From Yinghuangia elevatio (lineage in GTDB: Bacteria > Actinomycetota > Actinomycetes > Streptomycetales > Streptomycetaceae): DNA of 25,737 nt. The stretch spans positions 1 to 25,737 of the forward strand of contig NZ_JBEZFP010000133.1 of NCBI RefSeq assembly GCF_040649515.1, in the 5' to 3' direction. A model generated the notes under the pieces. That model did not search any database. It was not told the origin of the DNA and saw only the letters and a program-made list of their open reading frames with translations. Within the stretch, counting starts at the first letter, position 1, and each line of letters begins with the position of its first letter. Positions 1-8,153 of this stretch are shown here, piece by piece. Made by a program: the position numbers and the translations under genes.

Positions 1-8
1 GGAGTGCA

Positions 9-51
9 CATTTTCGTGACGGAGCGAGGAACGAGCGCAGTCACGAAAATG
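9..51. repeat. Perfect 12-bp inverted repeat at the window edge
   Basis: CATTTTCGTGAC (9-20) is exactly complementary to GTCACGAAAATG (40-51), with a 19-nt spacer rich in GAGCG/CGAGCG. An outer pair GAGTGC (2-7) and GCACTC (64-69) would extend it into a nested hairpin. The arms are much more A/T-rich than the surroundings. It has no T-tract beyond the stem on either strand, so a classic rho-independent terminator is doubtful. It could be the end of the gene left of the window, an operator, or a transcribed hairpin. Confidence 0.6.
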
Positions 52-154
52 GGTGCTACGGCCGCACTCAAACAAAAGCGCCCACCCCGACCAAGACCTG
101 ACCAACCCCGAACCAACCCCATCTCCCACCCCAACACCCAACCCCCACCCCCTG

Positions 155-183
155 TTTACTCTTCCCATAGTAATCACTATGGT
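155..183 (+). promoter_or_regulatory. Probable promoter of the catabolic operon
   Basis: TTTACT (155-160) is followed by 17 nt and then TATGGT (178-183), a good match to housekeeping-sigma -35/-10 hexamers. The stretch is markedly A/T-richer than its surroundings. Transcription would begin near 190, upstream of the Shine-Dalgarno GGAGG (217-221) and the ATG at 230. This favours that start over the ATG at 179, which would lie inside the -10 box. The motif was identified by eye. Confidence 0.55.
165..182. promoter_or_regulatory. Candidate TetR operator inside the promoter
   Basis: CCATAGTAATCACTATGG is an inverted repeat with perfect 7-bp arms (CCATAGT/ACTATGG) and a 4-nt centre. It fills the space between the -35 and -10 boxes and covers most of the -10. 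Its size and symmetry fit a TetR-family site. The operon's last gene (5691-6389) encodes a TetR regulator, so local autorepression is the simplest inference. Binding itself cannot be seen in the sequence. Confidence 0.5.
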
Positions 184-229
184 CCGTCATGCCGGACGAA
201 GCACCGACTCCCGCCTGGAGGCGATCTGC

Positions 230-2848
230 ATGGTGCCCGCGGACCTGAAGGTGCTGGACGTATCCCACGGCGTGGCCGGTCCCATGACCGCGATGCTCCT
301 CGCCGACCACGGCGCGAGCGTCACCCGCATCGAGGCGCCCGGCGGCGGCCCGCTGCCGGACCTCCCCGGCCGCCGCGTGTGGAACCGCGGAAAGCGCAGT
401 GCGGTGCTGGACCTCAAAACCGCGTCGGGCCGCGGGGCGCTGTACGCACTCGCGCAAGACGCCGACGTACTCGTCGAGTCGTACTCACCCGCGACCCGCG
501 GCCGCCTGGGCCTCGACCACGCCGTGCTCGCGGAGTTGAACCCGCGGCTGGTGCACTGCTCGATCACCGGGTACGGCGAGGGCACCCGCGACTCCGCCCG
601 CCCCGGATACGACGCCCTGGTCGCCGCCCGGTCCGGGCTGCACTGGGAGAAGCGCGGCCGCCCCGGCGGGGGGATCAACCACCAAGCAGGCCTGCCCGAT
701 CCACTCGCGGGCATCGAGGTCCCGGCCGGCGTGATCGAAGGCCCGGACCGCGACGGTCCGTTGTTCTCCGGTGTACCGCTGCCCAGCATCGGGGCGTTCT
801 ACCTCGCCTCGGTGGGCGTCAACGCCGCACTGCACGCCCGCGAGCGGACCGGACGCGGGCAACACGTCCGAACGTCGCTGCGCCAAGGGGTGTTCGCCGC
901 GGTGATCGGCGGATGGCAGCGTATGGAGCACACCGACCGGCCGTTCCTCCAGACCTGGATCTTCGACAGCCGCGCGCCGATGGGCGTGTTCCGCTGCGCG
1001 GACGGGGCCTGGGTGCACAATTGGGTGCCGAACCCGTCATGGATCATCGCGATGGGCGAACTCGATTCCCTGGACGACGCCTCCGACGACCAAGTGACCG
1101 GCGGCGGACGGCACCGGGACGACCCGGACCGGCTGGGCACCGAGCCCGAGAACCTCGTCGTCCTGCACCACTACCACCCGCTGATGGCCGCGGCGTTCGC
1201 CAAGTTCCCCGCCGCCGAATGGGAACGGGCGGGGGCGCGCAAAGGCACGCCGATCCAGATCGTCCGCCCGCCACATGCGGCACTCTCCGACCCGTGGTGG
1301 ATCCAGGACGGATGCGTTGCGGAGGTCGAGGATCCCGACGAAGGCCCGATCCGGATGGTGGGGCGCACCTACACCGTGACCGGGAGCGAGGGCCGTCCGC
1401 ACACCGGCGCACCGCGCCCCGGGACGCACACCGAACAGGTCCTGGCCCAAGCCGGCCACGTCCGAGCCACGCACACCGCAGCCACCGCAACCCCACCCCG
1501 TACCGCAACACCATCGCCCCATACCGCAACCCCATCCCCGCCCCGTACCGCCACCCCGCCCCCTCCCGAACCCACCGCGCCGCTCGCCGGCGTACGCGTG
1601 CTGGACCTCGGCCTCGCGATCGCCGGACCGTACGGCTGTCAGGTGCTCGCCGACATGGGCGCCGACGTCGTCAAGATCAACGCACTGCACGACGGCTACT
1701 GGCAGTGCAACCACATCGCGATGACGGCCAACCGCAACAAGAGGTCCCTCGCACTCAACCTCAAGGACCCGCGCGGCCTGGCCGTCCTGCGCCGCATGGT
1801 CGCGAACGCCGACGTCGTGCAGCACAACATGCGCTACGACGCGGCCGTACGCCTCGGCGTCGACGAAGACGCACTGCGCACTATTCGTCCGGACCTGGTC
1901 TATTGCCATACCCGCGGCTTCGAGGAGTCCGGCCCGCGCGCCGGACTGCCTGGCAACGACCAGACCGGTGCGGCACTGGCCGGCGTCGAATGGGAGGACG
2001 GCGGCGTCGACGACGGCGGCCGCCCGATCTGGTCCCGGACGAACTTCGGCGACACCGGCAACGGGTTCCTGTCGGCGATCGGCATCATGCAGGCGCTCAC
2101 GCGCCGCGCCCGGACCGGCGAGGGGGCCCGCGTCGACACGTCCATCGTCTACGCGCAGTTGCTGTCCTCCGCCGCGGCCGGAGCGTACGTACGCGCCGAC
2201 GGCACCGAACCGGACCGCCCGCGCCTCGACGCCGACCACTACGGACTCGGCGCCCTCTACCGCCTCTACCGTTGCGCGGACGACCGCTGGCTGTGCCTGG
2301 CCGCGGTGACCGCTGCCCACCGCGCCGCGCTCGCCAAGGTGCTCACACGACGGCCCCACGGCATTGATCCGGCCCACGCCGACGCCAACGCCAACGCCAA
2401 CGCCGAAACCGAAGCCGCCGTCGCGGCTCTCACCACGGACGACCCCCGCACACCCCCCGACGACGGGAAGCTCGCCGCCTTCCTGGAGCGCACCTTCGCC
2501 CAGGACCCGGCCGATACATGGCTGCGGCACCTCGACGAAGCCGGTGTACCGGCGGAGATCAGCTCGGAGACCTACTCGCTCGAGGTGTTCGACGACCTGG
2601 AGATGGTCGAACGCGGCTGGGTCGCGCGCTTCGACCACCCGTACGTCGGCCGGCTGGAGACCACCGGGCTGGGCGTCGAGTTCAGCGACACACCCGGCGA
2701 ACTGCGCGGGCCGACCCCTGTCGTCGGCGAGCACTCGCGGAAGGTGCTGGCGGACTACGGCTTCGCGGCGGACGAGGTCGACGAACTCGTCGCGGCGGGT
2801 GTCGTCCGCGCCTGGGACCCCGGCACGCCAGTACTCCCAGGCACCTGA
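230..2848 (+). CDS. Fused double family III (CaiB/BaiF) CoA-transferase
   Basis: An 872-residue protein made of two tandem CaiB/BaiF CoA-transferase modules, roughly residues 5-410 and 450-870. Single-module members are about 400 residues, so this is a duplication or fusion. Each module begins with the family's opening strand and loop (VLDVSHGVAGPMTAMLLADH; VLDLGLAIAGPYGCQVLADM). Each also keeps the Asp-bearing motif that forms the aspartyl-CoA intermediate (RPGYD in module 1, PGND in module 2). Enzymes of this family move CoA from an acyl-CoA donor to a free acid. The linker is an in-frame TATP-rich repeat encoded at about 1484-1575. I chose ATG 230 because GGAGG lies 8 nt upstream and the predicted -10 box overlaps the alternative ATG at 179. 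It is first in an apparent operon with DUF35, thiolase-fold and amidohydrolase genes, so it probably activates the pathway substrate as a CoA thioester. The substrate is unknown. Confidence 0.88.
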   Translation: MVPADLKVLDVSHGVAGPMTAMLLADHGASVTRIEAPGGGPLPDLPGRRVWNRGKRSAVLDLKTASGRGALYALAQDADVLVESYSPATRGRLGLDHAVLAELNPRLVHCSITGYGEGTRDSARPGYDALVAARSGLHWEKRGRPGGGINHQAGLPDPLAGIEVPAGVIEGPDRDGPLFSGVPLPSIGAFYLASVGVNAALHARERTGRGQHVRTSLRQGVFAAVIGGWQRMEHTDRPFLQTWIFDSRAPMGVFRCADGAWVHNWVPNPSWIIAMGELDSLDDASDDQVTGGGRHRDDPDRLGTEPENLVVLHHYHPLMAAAFAKFPAAEWERAGARKGTPIQIVRPPHAALSDPWWIQDGCVAEVEDPDEGPIRMVGRTYTVTGSEGRPHTGAPRPGTHTEQVLAQAGHVRATHTAATATPPRTATPSPHTATPSPPRTATPPPPEPTAPLAGVRVLDLGLAIAGPYGCQVLADMGADVVKINALHDGYWQCNHIAMTANRNKRSLALNLKDPRGLAVLRRMVANADVVQHNMRYDAAVRLGVDEDALRTIRPDLVYCHTRGFEESGPRAGLPGNDQTGAALAGVEWEDGGVDDGGRPIWSRTNFGDTGNGFLSAIGIMQALTRRARTGEGARVDTSIVYAQLLSSAAAGAYVRADGTEPDRPRLDADHYGLGALYRLYRCADDRWLCLAAVTAAHRAALAKVLTRRPHGIDPAHADANANANAETEAAVAALTTDDPRTPPDDGKLAAFLERTFAQDPADTWLRHLDEAGVPAEISSETYSLEVFDDLEMVERGWVARFDHPYVGRLETTGLGVEFSDTPGELRGPTPVVGEHSRKVLADYGFAADEVDELVAAGVVRAWDPGTPVLPGT
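1484..1575 (+). repeat. In-frame TATP repeat in the CoA-transferase linker
   Basis: ACCGCAAC or ACCGCCAC recurs at 1484, 1502, 1523 and 1547, giving periods of 18, 21 and 24 bp, all divisible by 3. It encodes a Thr-Ala-Thr-Pro-rich linker between the two CoA-transferase modules. Frame-preserving expansion of this kind suggests replication slippage in an unstructured segment. Confidence 0.75.
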
Positions 2849-2860
2849 CCCAGCTCTCGC

Positions 2861-2967
2861 GCCGACACCTGCCCCCGTGCCGACACCTGCCCCGCAGCCG
2901 ACCCGACATCTCAACCGGCACCCGGCCGAACTTCCGCTCCTGACTCCCGCCCCCGACTCCCGCCCCC
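2861..2967. repeat. Two short tandem repeats in the CoA-transferase/DUF35 gap
   Basis: The 159-nt gap contains GCCGACACCTGCCCC twice (2861-2875 and 2879-2893, period 18) and GACTCCCGCCCCC twice back to back (2942-2954 and 2955-2967). No hairpin or promoter is obvious. The genes on either side still read as one operon. Confidence 0.7.
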
Positions 2968-3007
2968 GACCACCGTCCCGAATCCGGGCGGCCACCGACG
3001 ACGTGAG

Positions 3008-3418
3008 GTGAGGACCTTGTCCCTGGTCGTGCCCCCGAAACCCGGCCCGGACGACGCGTTCTTCTGGGACGGCGTCGCACAAGGCCGCCTGTTCCTGGCC
3101 CGCTGCGCGACGTGCCGCCGCGTACTCCAGCCACCCGGTCCGATGTGCCCGTCGTGCGGCGGCGTCGACCGCGAGGTGTTCGACGCCGAGCCGCGCGGCC
3201 GACTGCTCAGCTGGGTCCTGCCACGGCACCCGCCGGCCGCTCTTCCCGAGCAGGAGGTCGTCGCGCTCGTCGAACTCACTTGCGGCGCACGCCTGGTGAC
3301 CAACCTCCGGTACGCCGGACCGGACGACTTGCGCATGGACCTGCCTGTCGAGATGTTCACCGACACACTCGACGGCGTCGCCCTCCCGCAGGCCCGACCG
3401 GAGAGGCGACCCGCATGA
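3008..3418 (+). CDS. Zn-ribbon/OB-fold DUF35 protein
   Basis: A protein of about 136 residues with an N-terminal rubredoxin-like zinc ribbon (CATC, 10 residues, then CPSC) followed by a small OB-fold, the layout of the DUF35 family. Such proteins act as acyl-CoA-binding partners of thiolase-fold enzymes. The best-known case is the ChsH2 DUF35 domain with the Ltp2 retro-aldolase in steroid side-chain breakdown. The stop overlaps the start of the thiolase-fold gene (ATGA at 3415-3418), so the two are translationally coupled and probably form a complex. The GTG at 3008 has a weak ribosome site. A TTG at 3017, nine bases on, has GAGGTGAGG just upstream and is a reasonable alternative start. Confidence 0.85.
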   Translation: MRTLSLVVPPKPGPDDAFFWDGVAQGRLFLARCATCRRVLQPPGPMCPSCGGVDREVFDAEPRGRLLSWVLPRHPPAALPEQEVVALVELTCGARLVTNLRYAGPDDLRMDLPVEMFTDTLDGVALPQARPERRPA

Positions 3419-4575
3419 CCGAGTCCCCCGGCTTCGCGCCCAGAGCCGCGATCGCCGGCATCGGCCACACCGAGTTCTCCAAGGACTCCGGGCGCAGCGA
3501 ACTCCGGCTCGCCTGCGAGGCGTCGCGCGCCGCGATCGCGGATGCCGGGCTGACCCCGGCCGACATCGACGGCACCGTGACGTTCACGCTGGACGCCAAC
3601 AGCGAGAACGAGGTCATGAACAGCCTCGGGATCCGCGAGGTCGGCTGGATGTCGCGTACCCCGAACGGCGGCGCCGGAGCCGCCGCGACCGTCCAGCACG
3701 CGGCCGCCGCCATCCACGCGGGCCTGTGCCGCAACGTGCTGATCTACCGGGCGTTCAACGAGCGTTCGGGCAAACGCTTCGGCGTGCAGACCGGCCCGGT
3801 GCGCTCCGGCGGCGAGAACTGGCATGTGCCGTACGGACTGCGCACCCCCGCCCAGATGTACGGCCTCTGGTACCACCGCTGGATGCTGGAGCGGGGCATG
3901 TCGAACGCCGACCTCGGCCACTACACGGTCACCGCCCGGGCGTACGCCGCGACCAACCCGCACGCCTGGTTCCACGGCCGTCCGATCACCCACGACGACC
4001 ACCAGAACTCCCGCTGGATCGTCGAGCCGGTGCTCCGCCTCCTGGACTGCTGCCAGGAGTCCGACGGGGGAGTCGCGCTCGTGGTGACCGGCGCCGACCG
4101 CGCCCGCGACCTGCGCGACGGCCCGGTCGCCCGGATCGCCGCCGCCGCGCAGGCCGATGTGTTCGGCGGGGTGACGACGACGAACTACTACCACGACGAC
4201 CTCGCGGCGTTCCCCGAGGCCGAGTCGGTCGCCCGGCGCCTGTGGGCGGCCGCGGGCCTCGGCCCCGGCGACATCCAGGCGGCCATGCTGTACGAGAACT
4301 TCAGCCCTGTCGTGTTCATGCTCCTGGAGTCGCTGGGCTTCTGCGGACGCGGCGAGTCCGCGGACTTCGTCCGCGACGGCCACCTCGGTCCGGGCGGGAA
4401 GCTGCCGGTCAACACGCACGGCGGCCTGCTGGGCGAGGGCTACATCCACGGCATGAACAGCATCGTCGAGGCGGTCCGGCAGATTCGCGGCGGCGCGGCC
4501 AACCAGGTTGCGGGGGTGGAGCACGTCCTCGTATCCGCCGGAGCCAGCGGCCTCATCCTGGCCGCCGACTCCTGA
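3415..4575 (+). CDS. Thiolase-fold protein, Ltp2-like (probable acyl-CoA lyase)
   Basis: A 386-residue thiolase-superfamily protein of the SCP2-thiolase/lipid-transfer branch. The N-terminus (AAIAGIGHTEFSKDSG) is the usual first strand of this branch. The C-terminal NTHGGLLGEGYIHG motif replaces the GHPxGxSG box of condensing thiolases, and YENFSP sits where NEAF is expected. The nucleophile loop reads NGGAGAAATV, with no Cys where biosynthetic or degradative thiolases have their acyl-accepting Cys. A normal Claisen reaction is therefore unlikely, and an aldolase-type carbon-carbon cleavage like Ltp2 is the better inference. It overlaps the DUF35 gene by 4 nt, matching the known two-subunit aldolase arrangement. 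The amidohydrolase gene follows after 42 nt. The actual substrate cannot be read from sequence. Confidence 0.85.
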   Translation: MTESPGFAPRAAIAGIGHTEFSKDSGRSELRLACEASRAAIADAGLTPADIDGTVTFTLDANSENEVMNSLGIREVGWMSRTPNGGAGAAATVQHAAAAIHAGLCRNVLIYRAFNERSGKRFGVQTGPVRSGGENWHVPYGLRTPAQMYGLWYHRWMLERGMSNADLGHYTVTARAYAATNPHAWFHGRPITHDDHQNSRWIVEPVLRLLDCCQESDGGVALVVTGADRARDLRDGPVARIAAAAQADVFGGVTTTNYYHDDLAAFPEAESVARRLWAAAGLGPGDIQAAMLYENFSPVVFMLLESLGFCGRGESADFVRDGHLGPGGKLPVNTHGGLLGEGYIHGMNSIVEAVRQIRGGAANQVAGVEHVLVSAGASGLILAADS

Positions 4576-4617
4576 CCCACCCAACACACCAAACCCGCAG
4601 ACCCAAGAGGAGCTGCC

Positions 4618-5694
4618 ATGACCCTCGCCCCCGAGCGGCTGATCTCCGCCGACTCCCACGTACGGCTGTCGCAGGCGCAGATCAAGGCCCACATGCCCGC
4701 CGCGGTCCACGACGAGTACGACCAGGCCCTCGGCGTCCTGGCCGCGAACATGCGCCGCTCTATGGGCGCGGCCCAGGCGAACACCCAGTCGCTGGAAAAC
4801 CGTTCGTACCCCTCGGCGAACCGCCCCGGGTACGCCGACCCGCACGCCCGCCTCGCCGACATGGACATCGACGGCGTCGACGTCGAGGTCCTGTACTGCG
4901 AGGTGTCCGGGTTCCGGTACATGTATCTGATGAAGGACGGCTGGCGGGCCGCGTCCCGGGCCTTCAACGACGCGCTGGCCGAGTTCGCCGCCGCGGATCC
5001 GGCGCGCCTGGTGCTGTCGTACCAGATCCCGATCCACGACATCGACCACGCCGTCGCGGAGGTGCGGCGGGTCGCCGCCGCCGGTGCGAAGTCCCTGCAA
5101 CTTCCGGTCAACCCCTCCGAGTTGGGGCTGCCCGATTACTACGACGAGCGCTACGTACCGCTCTGGACCGCGATCAGCGACCTCGGGCTGCCCGTCTGCC
5201 TGCACATCGGGCTCAACACGGCCCTGGACGACCTCGCCCGCCGCGACCCCACCAAGGGGAAGGGCATCATGGTGCCGGTCACCGCGCTGATGACCGCCGA
5301 GGCGTTCGGCATGTTCGTGTGCGCCGGCGTACTCGCACGCTTCCCGGACCTCAAGCTCGTCTTCGTCGAACCCGGGCTCGGCTGGGTGCCGTGGTGGCTG
5401 CACACGGTCGACGACCAGGTCACCCGACAGGACTACGACTTCGGCCTCCCGGAACTGCCGAGCTACTACTTCCGGCGCCAGGTCCACATCACGTTCATCG
5501 AAGAGCCCCTGGCACTCTCCAGACTGCGCTACGACATCGGGGTGGAGAACATCCTCTGGTCCACCGACTATCCTCACCCGGTGTCCAGTTGGCCGCGGTC
5601 CCGTGCGCTGGTGGAGGAGCAGTTCGCGGACGTGCCGGCCGACGAGCGGGCACTGATGCTGTCGGGCAACGCCACCCGCATCTGGAACCTGTGA
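4618..5694 (+). CDS. Amidohydrolase-2 family metal-dependent hydrolase
   Basis: A 358-residue protein of the amidohydrolase_2 (PF04909) TIM-barrel family, which includes ACMSD-like decarboxylases and hydrolases. Visible metal or active-site motifs are ADSHV near residue 11 (the D-x-H of strand 1), the LHIG His on a middle strand, and WSTDYPHP with the strand-8 Asp near residue 317. Length is typical of the family. The ATG is preceded by GAGGAG at a normal distance. The position after the thiolase/DUF35 pair suggests it decarboxylates or hydrolyses a pathway intermediate, but the chemistry is not decided by these motifs. The stop overlaps a possible GTG start of the TetR gene. Confidence 0.87.
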   Translation: MTLAPERLISADSHVRLSQAQIKAHMPAAVHDEYDQALGVLAANMRRSMGAAQANTQSLENRSYPSANRPGYADPHARLADMDIDGVDVEVLYCEVSGFRYMYLMKDGWRAASRAFNDALAEFAAADPARLVLSYQIPIHDIDHAVAEVRRVAAAGAKSLQLPVNPSELGLPDYYDERYVPLWTAISDLGLPVCLHIGLNTALDDLARRDPTKGKGIMVPVTALMTAEAFGMFVCAGVLARFPDLKLVFVEPGLGWVPWWLHTVDDQVTRQDYDFGLPELPSYYFRRQVHITFIEEPLALSRLRYDIGVENILWSTDYPHPVSSWPRSRALVEEQFADVPADERALMLSGNATRIWNL

Positions 5695-6389
5695 GGCCGA
5701 CGAACGGAGCACCGCCGACCGTGGAACGAAGCAGGCCGCCGGCCGCCGGGCACGACCACGACACCACCAGGGCCCGCGTCATTCAGGCCACCCTCGGCTG
5801 CATCCTCGACAAGGGCTTCTACCGGGCCAGCTCCAACGAGATCGCCCGCAGGGCCGGGGTCTCCTGGGGGGTGATCCAGCACCACTTCGGCACTCGTGAG
5901 GCGCTGATGGTCGCCGCGCACCGGGACGGCGGCGCGCTGCTGGAGCAGCTGGTCGAACAGGCCGACGTCGGCGGCGAGCACGTCACCGAGAGGCTGACCC
6001 GGTACTGGGAACTGCTCGACTCCTACTACGGACGCCCCGAATACCTGGCCCGGCTCCAGATCTCGTTGAACCTGACCCGCGATCCGGCCGTCTCCGCCGA
6101 GGCGGTGGCCACCATCGTCGAGACCGACGAGCGCATCCGGAAGCGCTTCGTCGACCTCGAACACCAGGTGGCCGGCGACTGCGCCGCGCCGCCCGACACG
6201 GGCTTCCTCTTCCACACCCTGCGGGGACTCGCGCTGAGCCATGCCACCCTGGCCGGCACCACCCCGGCGGAGCTGAAGGACCGGCGGCACCCCGAGGACC
6301 GGCAGACGCACGCGCGGCTGCTCATCGCCGCCCTGGCCCGCCAGTTCGGCGGCGACGCCGTGTCCGGCGACGCCGTGTCCGACGTCTGA
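5691..6389 (+). CDS. TetR-family transcriptional regulator
   Basis: A protein of about 232 residues. The N-terminal TetR helix-turn-helix is clear (RVIQATLGCILDKGF, then NEIARRAGVSWGVIQHHFG, then REALMVAAH). The C-terminal half is a helical ligand-binding domain. GTG 5691 overlaps the amidohydrolase stop (GTGA), suggesting translational coupling; GTG 5721 with an upstream GGAG is the alternative. As the last gene of the catabolic operon it probably senses the substrate or an acyl-CoA intermediate. The palindrome at 165-182 is its likely operator. The last residues repeat GDAVS twice, a small tandem duplication (6350-6382). Confidence 0.88.
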   Translation: MRPTNGAPPTVERSRPPAAGHDHDTTRARVIQATLGCILDKGFYRASSNEIARRAGVSWGVIQHHFGTREALMVAAHRDGGALLEQLVEQADVGGEHVTERLTRYWELLDSYYGRPEYLARLQISLNLTRDPAVSAEAVATIVETDERIRKRFVDLEHQVAGDCAAPPDTGFLFHTLRGLALSHATLAGTTPAELKDRRHPEDRQTHARLLIAALARQFGGDAVSGDAVSDV

Positions 6390-6446
6390 GCAGCCGCGCG
6401 TACGTAGCCCTCCCAACCCTCGCCGCCCCCGCGGAGCAGCAATCCG

Positions 6447-8153
6447 CTACATCGGGTCCACCTCCGTCAGCCCGTCCGCGTCCAGGTTCATCCACCGCGT
6501 CACACCCAGCCCGCGCAGGAACGGCACGTCGTGGCTCGCCACGATCAGCGCCCCGCGGTACGACTCCAGCGCCGTGGTCAACTGCCGCACGCTCGCCATG
6601 TCGAGGTTGTTCGTCGGCTCGTCCAGCATCAGCAGTTGCGGGGCCGGTTCCGCCAGCATCAGCGCCGCCAGCGTGGCCCGGAAGCGCTCCCCGCCGGACA
6701 GCGTGCCGGCCGGCTGGTCCGCCCGGCGGCCCTTGAACAGGAAGCGCGCCAACCGCGCCCGGATCTCGTTGTCGGTCGAGCCCGGCGCGAACCGGCCGAC
6801 GTTCTCCGCCACCGTCAGGTCGTCGAACAACAGGTCGAGGCGCTGCGGCAGGTAGCGCATCGGCACATCCCTGCGGACCTCGCCGGTACGCGGCTCGATC
6901 AGCCCCGCCACCGTCCGCAGCAACGTGCTCTTGCCGGAGCCGTTGCGGCCGACCAGCGCGATGCGCTCGGACCCGCGTACGTCGAACTTGACCCATGGCC
7001 CGGCCTGTTGCCCGACGCCCGACCCGGCCGACCCGGACCCGGCCGCCCCCGACTCGGCCGCTCCCGACCCGGCCATTCCCGCCCTGACCCCCGCCCCGAA
7101 CCGCAGCCCGATCCCCGGAAGGGCCACGACCTGGCGGTCCTGCGGGACTTCGGTCGCCGGCAGGTCGACGCGGATCACGTCGTCGTCGCGTACCGACCGC
7201 TCCGCCTCGGTGAGCCGGTCCCGGGCGTCCGCCAGGCGCTCGGTGTGCATCGTGCGGTGCTTGCCGGCCGCGACCTGGGCGGAGCGCTTGCGCTGACCCA
7301 TGATGACCTTGGGCTCGCGCTTGTTGTCCCACATCTTCTGGCCGTAGCGCTTGCGGCGCGCGAGCTTGTCGTGCGCCTCGGCGAGTTCGCGCTTCTGCCG
7401 GCGTACGTCGGACTCCGCCACCCGCACCATGCGCTCGGCGGCGTCCTGCTCGACCTCCAGCGCCTGTTCGTACGCGCTGAACGTGCCTCCGTACCAGCGC
7501 ACTTCGCCGTCGCGCAGGTCGGCGACCTGGTCCACGAGGTCGAGCAGGTGGCGGTCGTGGCTGACCACGACGAGGACGCCCGGCCACGCCTCGACCGCCT
7601 CGTACAGCCGCTCGCGCGCCACGATGTCGAGGTTGTTCGTCGGCTCGTCGAGCAGCAGCACGTCCGGTCGGCGCATCAACTGGCCCGCGAGAGCGAGCAT
7701 CACGGACTCGCCGCCGGACAGCCGCCCAGTGGGACGGTCCAGGTCGAGGTGTGCGAGTCCGAGGCGGTCGAGTGTGGCCAACGCACGCTCCTCCACGTCC
7801 CAGGCGTCGCCGACCGCGGTGAAGTGGGCGGGATCCACGTCGCCCGCCTCGATGGCGTGCAGGGCGGCCCGCTGCCCGGAGATGCCGAGGACGGCGTCCA
7901 CGCGGGCGTCGGTGTCGAGGGTGAGGTTCTGCGGCAGGTAGCCGAGTTCGCCCGTGACGCGCACCGTGCCGCGCGTGGCGGCGAGGTCGCCCGCCATCAG
8001 GCGCAGCAGCGTGGACTTCCCGGCGCCGTTGAGGCCCACGAGGCCGGTCCGGCCCGGGCCCACGGCCATCTGGAAGTCGTCGAAGAGCGTGCCGCCGTCC
8101 GGCCACGTGAAGCCGAGGTCGGTGCAGACGATGGACACGGTGAAGGTTGACAT
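6447..8153 (-). CDS. ABC-F family ATPase (ribosome-protection type)
   Basis: A 568-residue protein with two ABC ATPase domains and no membrane segments, the ABC-F plan. Domain 1 has Walker A GLNGAGKST (40-48), signature LSGGE (145-149) and Walker B VLLLDEPTNNLD (165-176). Domain 2 has Walker A GRNGSGKST (about 402-410), LSGGERF and LLMLDEPTNNLD. Between them, about residues 230-330, is the charged two-helix linker that reaches the P-site tRNA in this family, with the basic run RRKRYGQKMWDNKRE. It is followed by a Gly/Ser/Ala-rich insertion (about 354-385) that looks like repeat expansion. ABC-F proteins clear antibiotics from ribosomes or tune elongation; many actinomycete members give macrolide, lincosamide or pleuromutilin resistance, but no drug can be assigned here. 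ATG 8153 has GGAGG 8 nt upstream. A leader of more than 300 nt precedes it. Confidence 0.92.
   Translation of the reverse strand: MSTFTVSIVCTDLGFTWPDGGTLFDDFQMAVGPGRTGLVGLNGAGKSTLLRLMAGDLAATRGTVRVTGELGYLPQNLTLDTDARVDAVLGISGQRAALHAIEAGDVDPAHFTAVGDAWDVEERALATLDRLGLAHLDLDRPTGRLSGGESVMLALAGQLMRRPDVLLLDEPTNNLDIVARERLYEAVEAWPGVLVVVSHDRHLLDLVDQVADLRDGEVRWYGGTFSAYEQALEVEQDAAERMVRVAESDVRRQKRELAEAHDKLARRKRYGQKMWDNKREPKVIMGQRKRSAQVAAGKHRTMHTERLADARDRLTEAERSVRDDDVIRVDLPATEVPQDRQVVALPGIGLRFGAGVRAGMAGSGAAESGAAGSGSAGSGVGQQAGPWVKFDVRGSERIALVGRNGSGKSTLLRTVAGLIEPRTGEVRRDVPMRYLPQRLDLLFDDLTVAENVGRFAPGSTDNEIRARLARFLFKGRRADQPAGTLSGGERFRATLAALMLAEPAPQLLMLDEPTNNLDMASVRQLTTALESYRGALIVASHDVPFLRGLGVTRWMNLDADGLTEVDPM

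Noticed and set aside
1037..3229. Long minus-strand open frame across the CoA-transferase and DUF35 genes
   Set aside because: It is antisense to clear protein families, and its composition (Val/Gly/Arg-rich) is what antisense frames of high-GC genes give.
2911..5712. Very long minus-strand open frame across thiolase and amidohydrolase genes
   Set aside because: Same reason: stop codons are rare in high-GC antisense frames, and no family pattern is visible.
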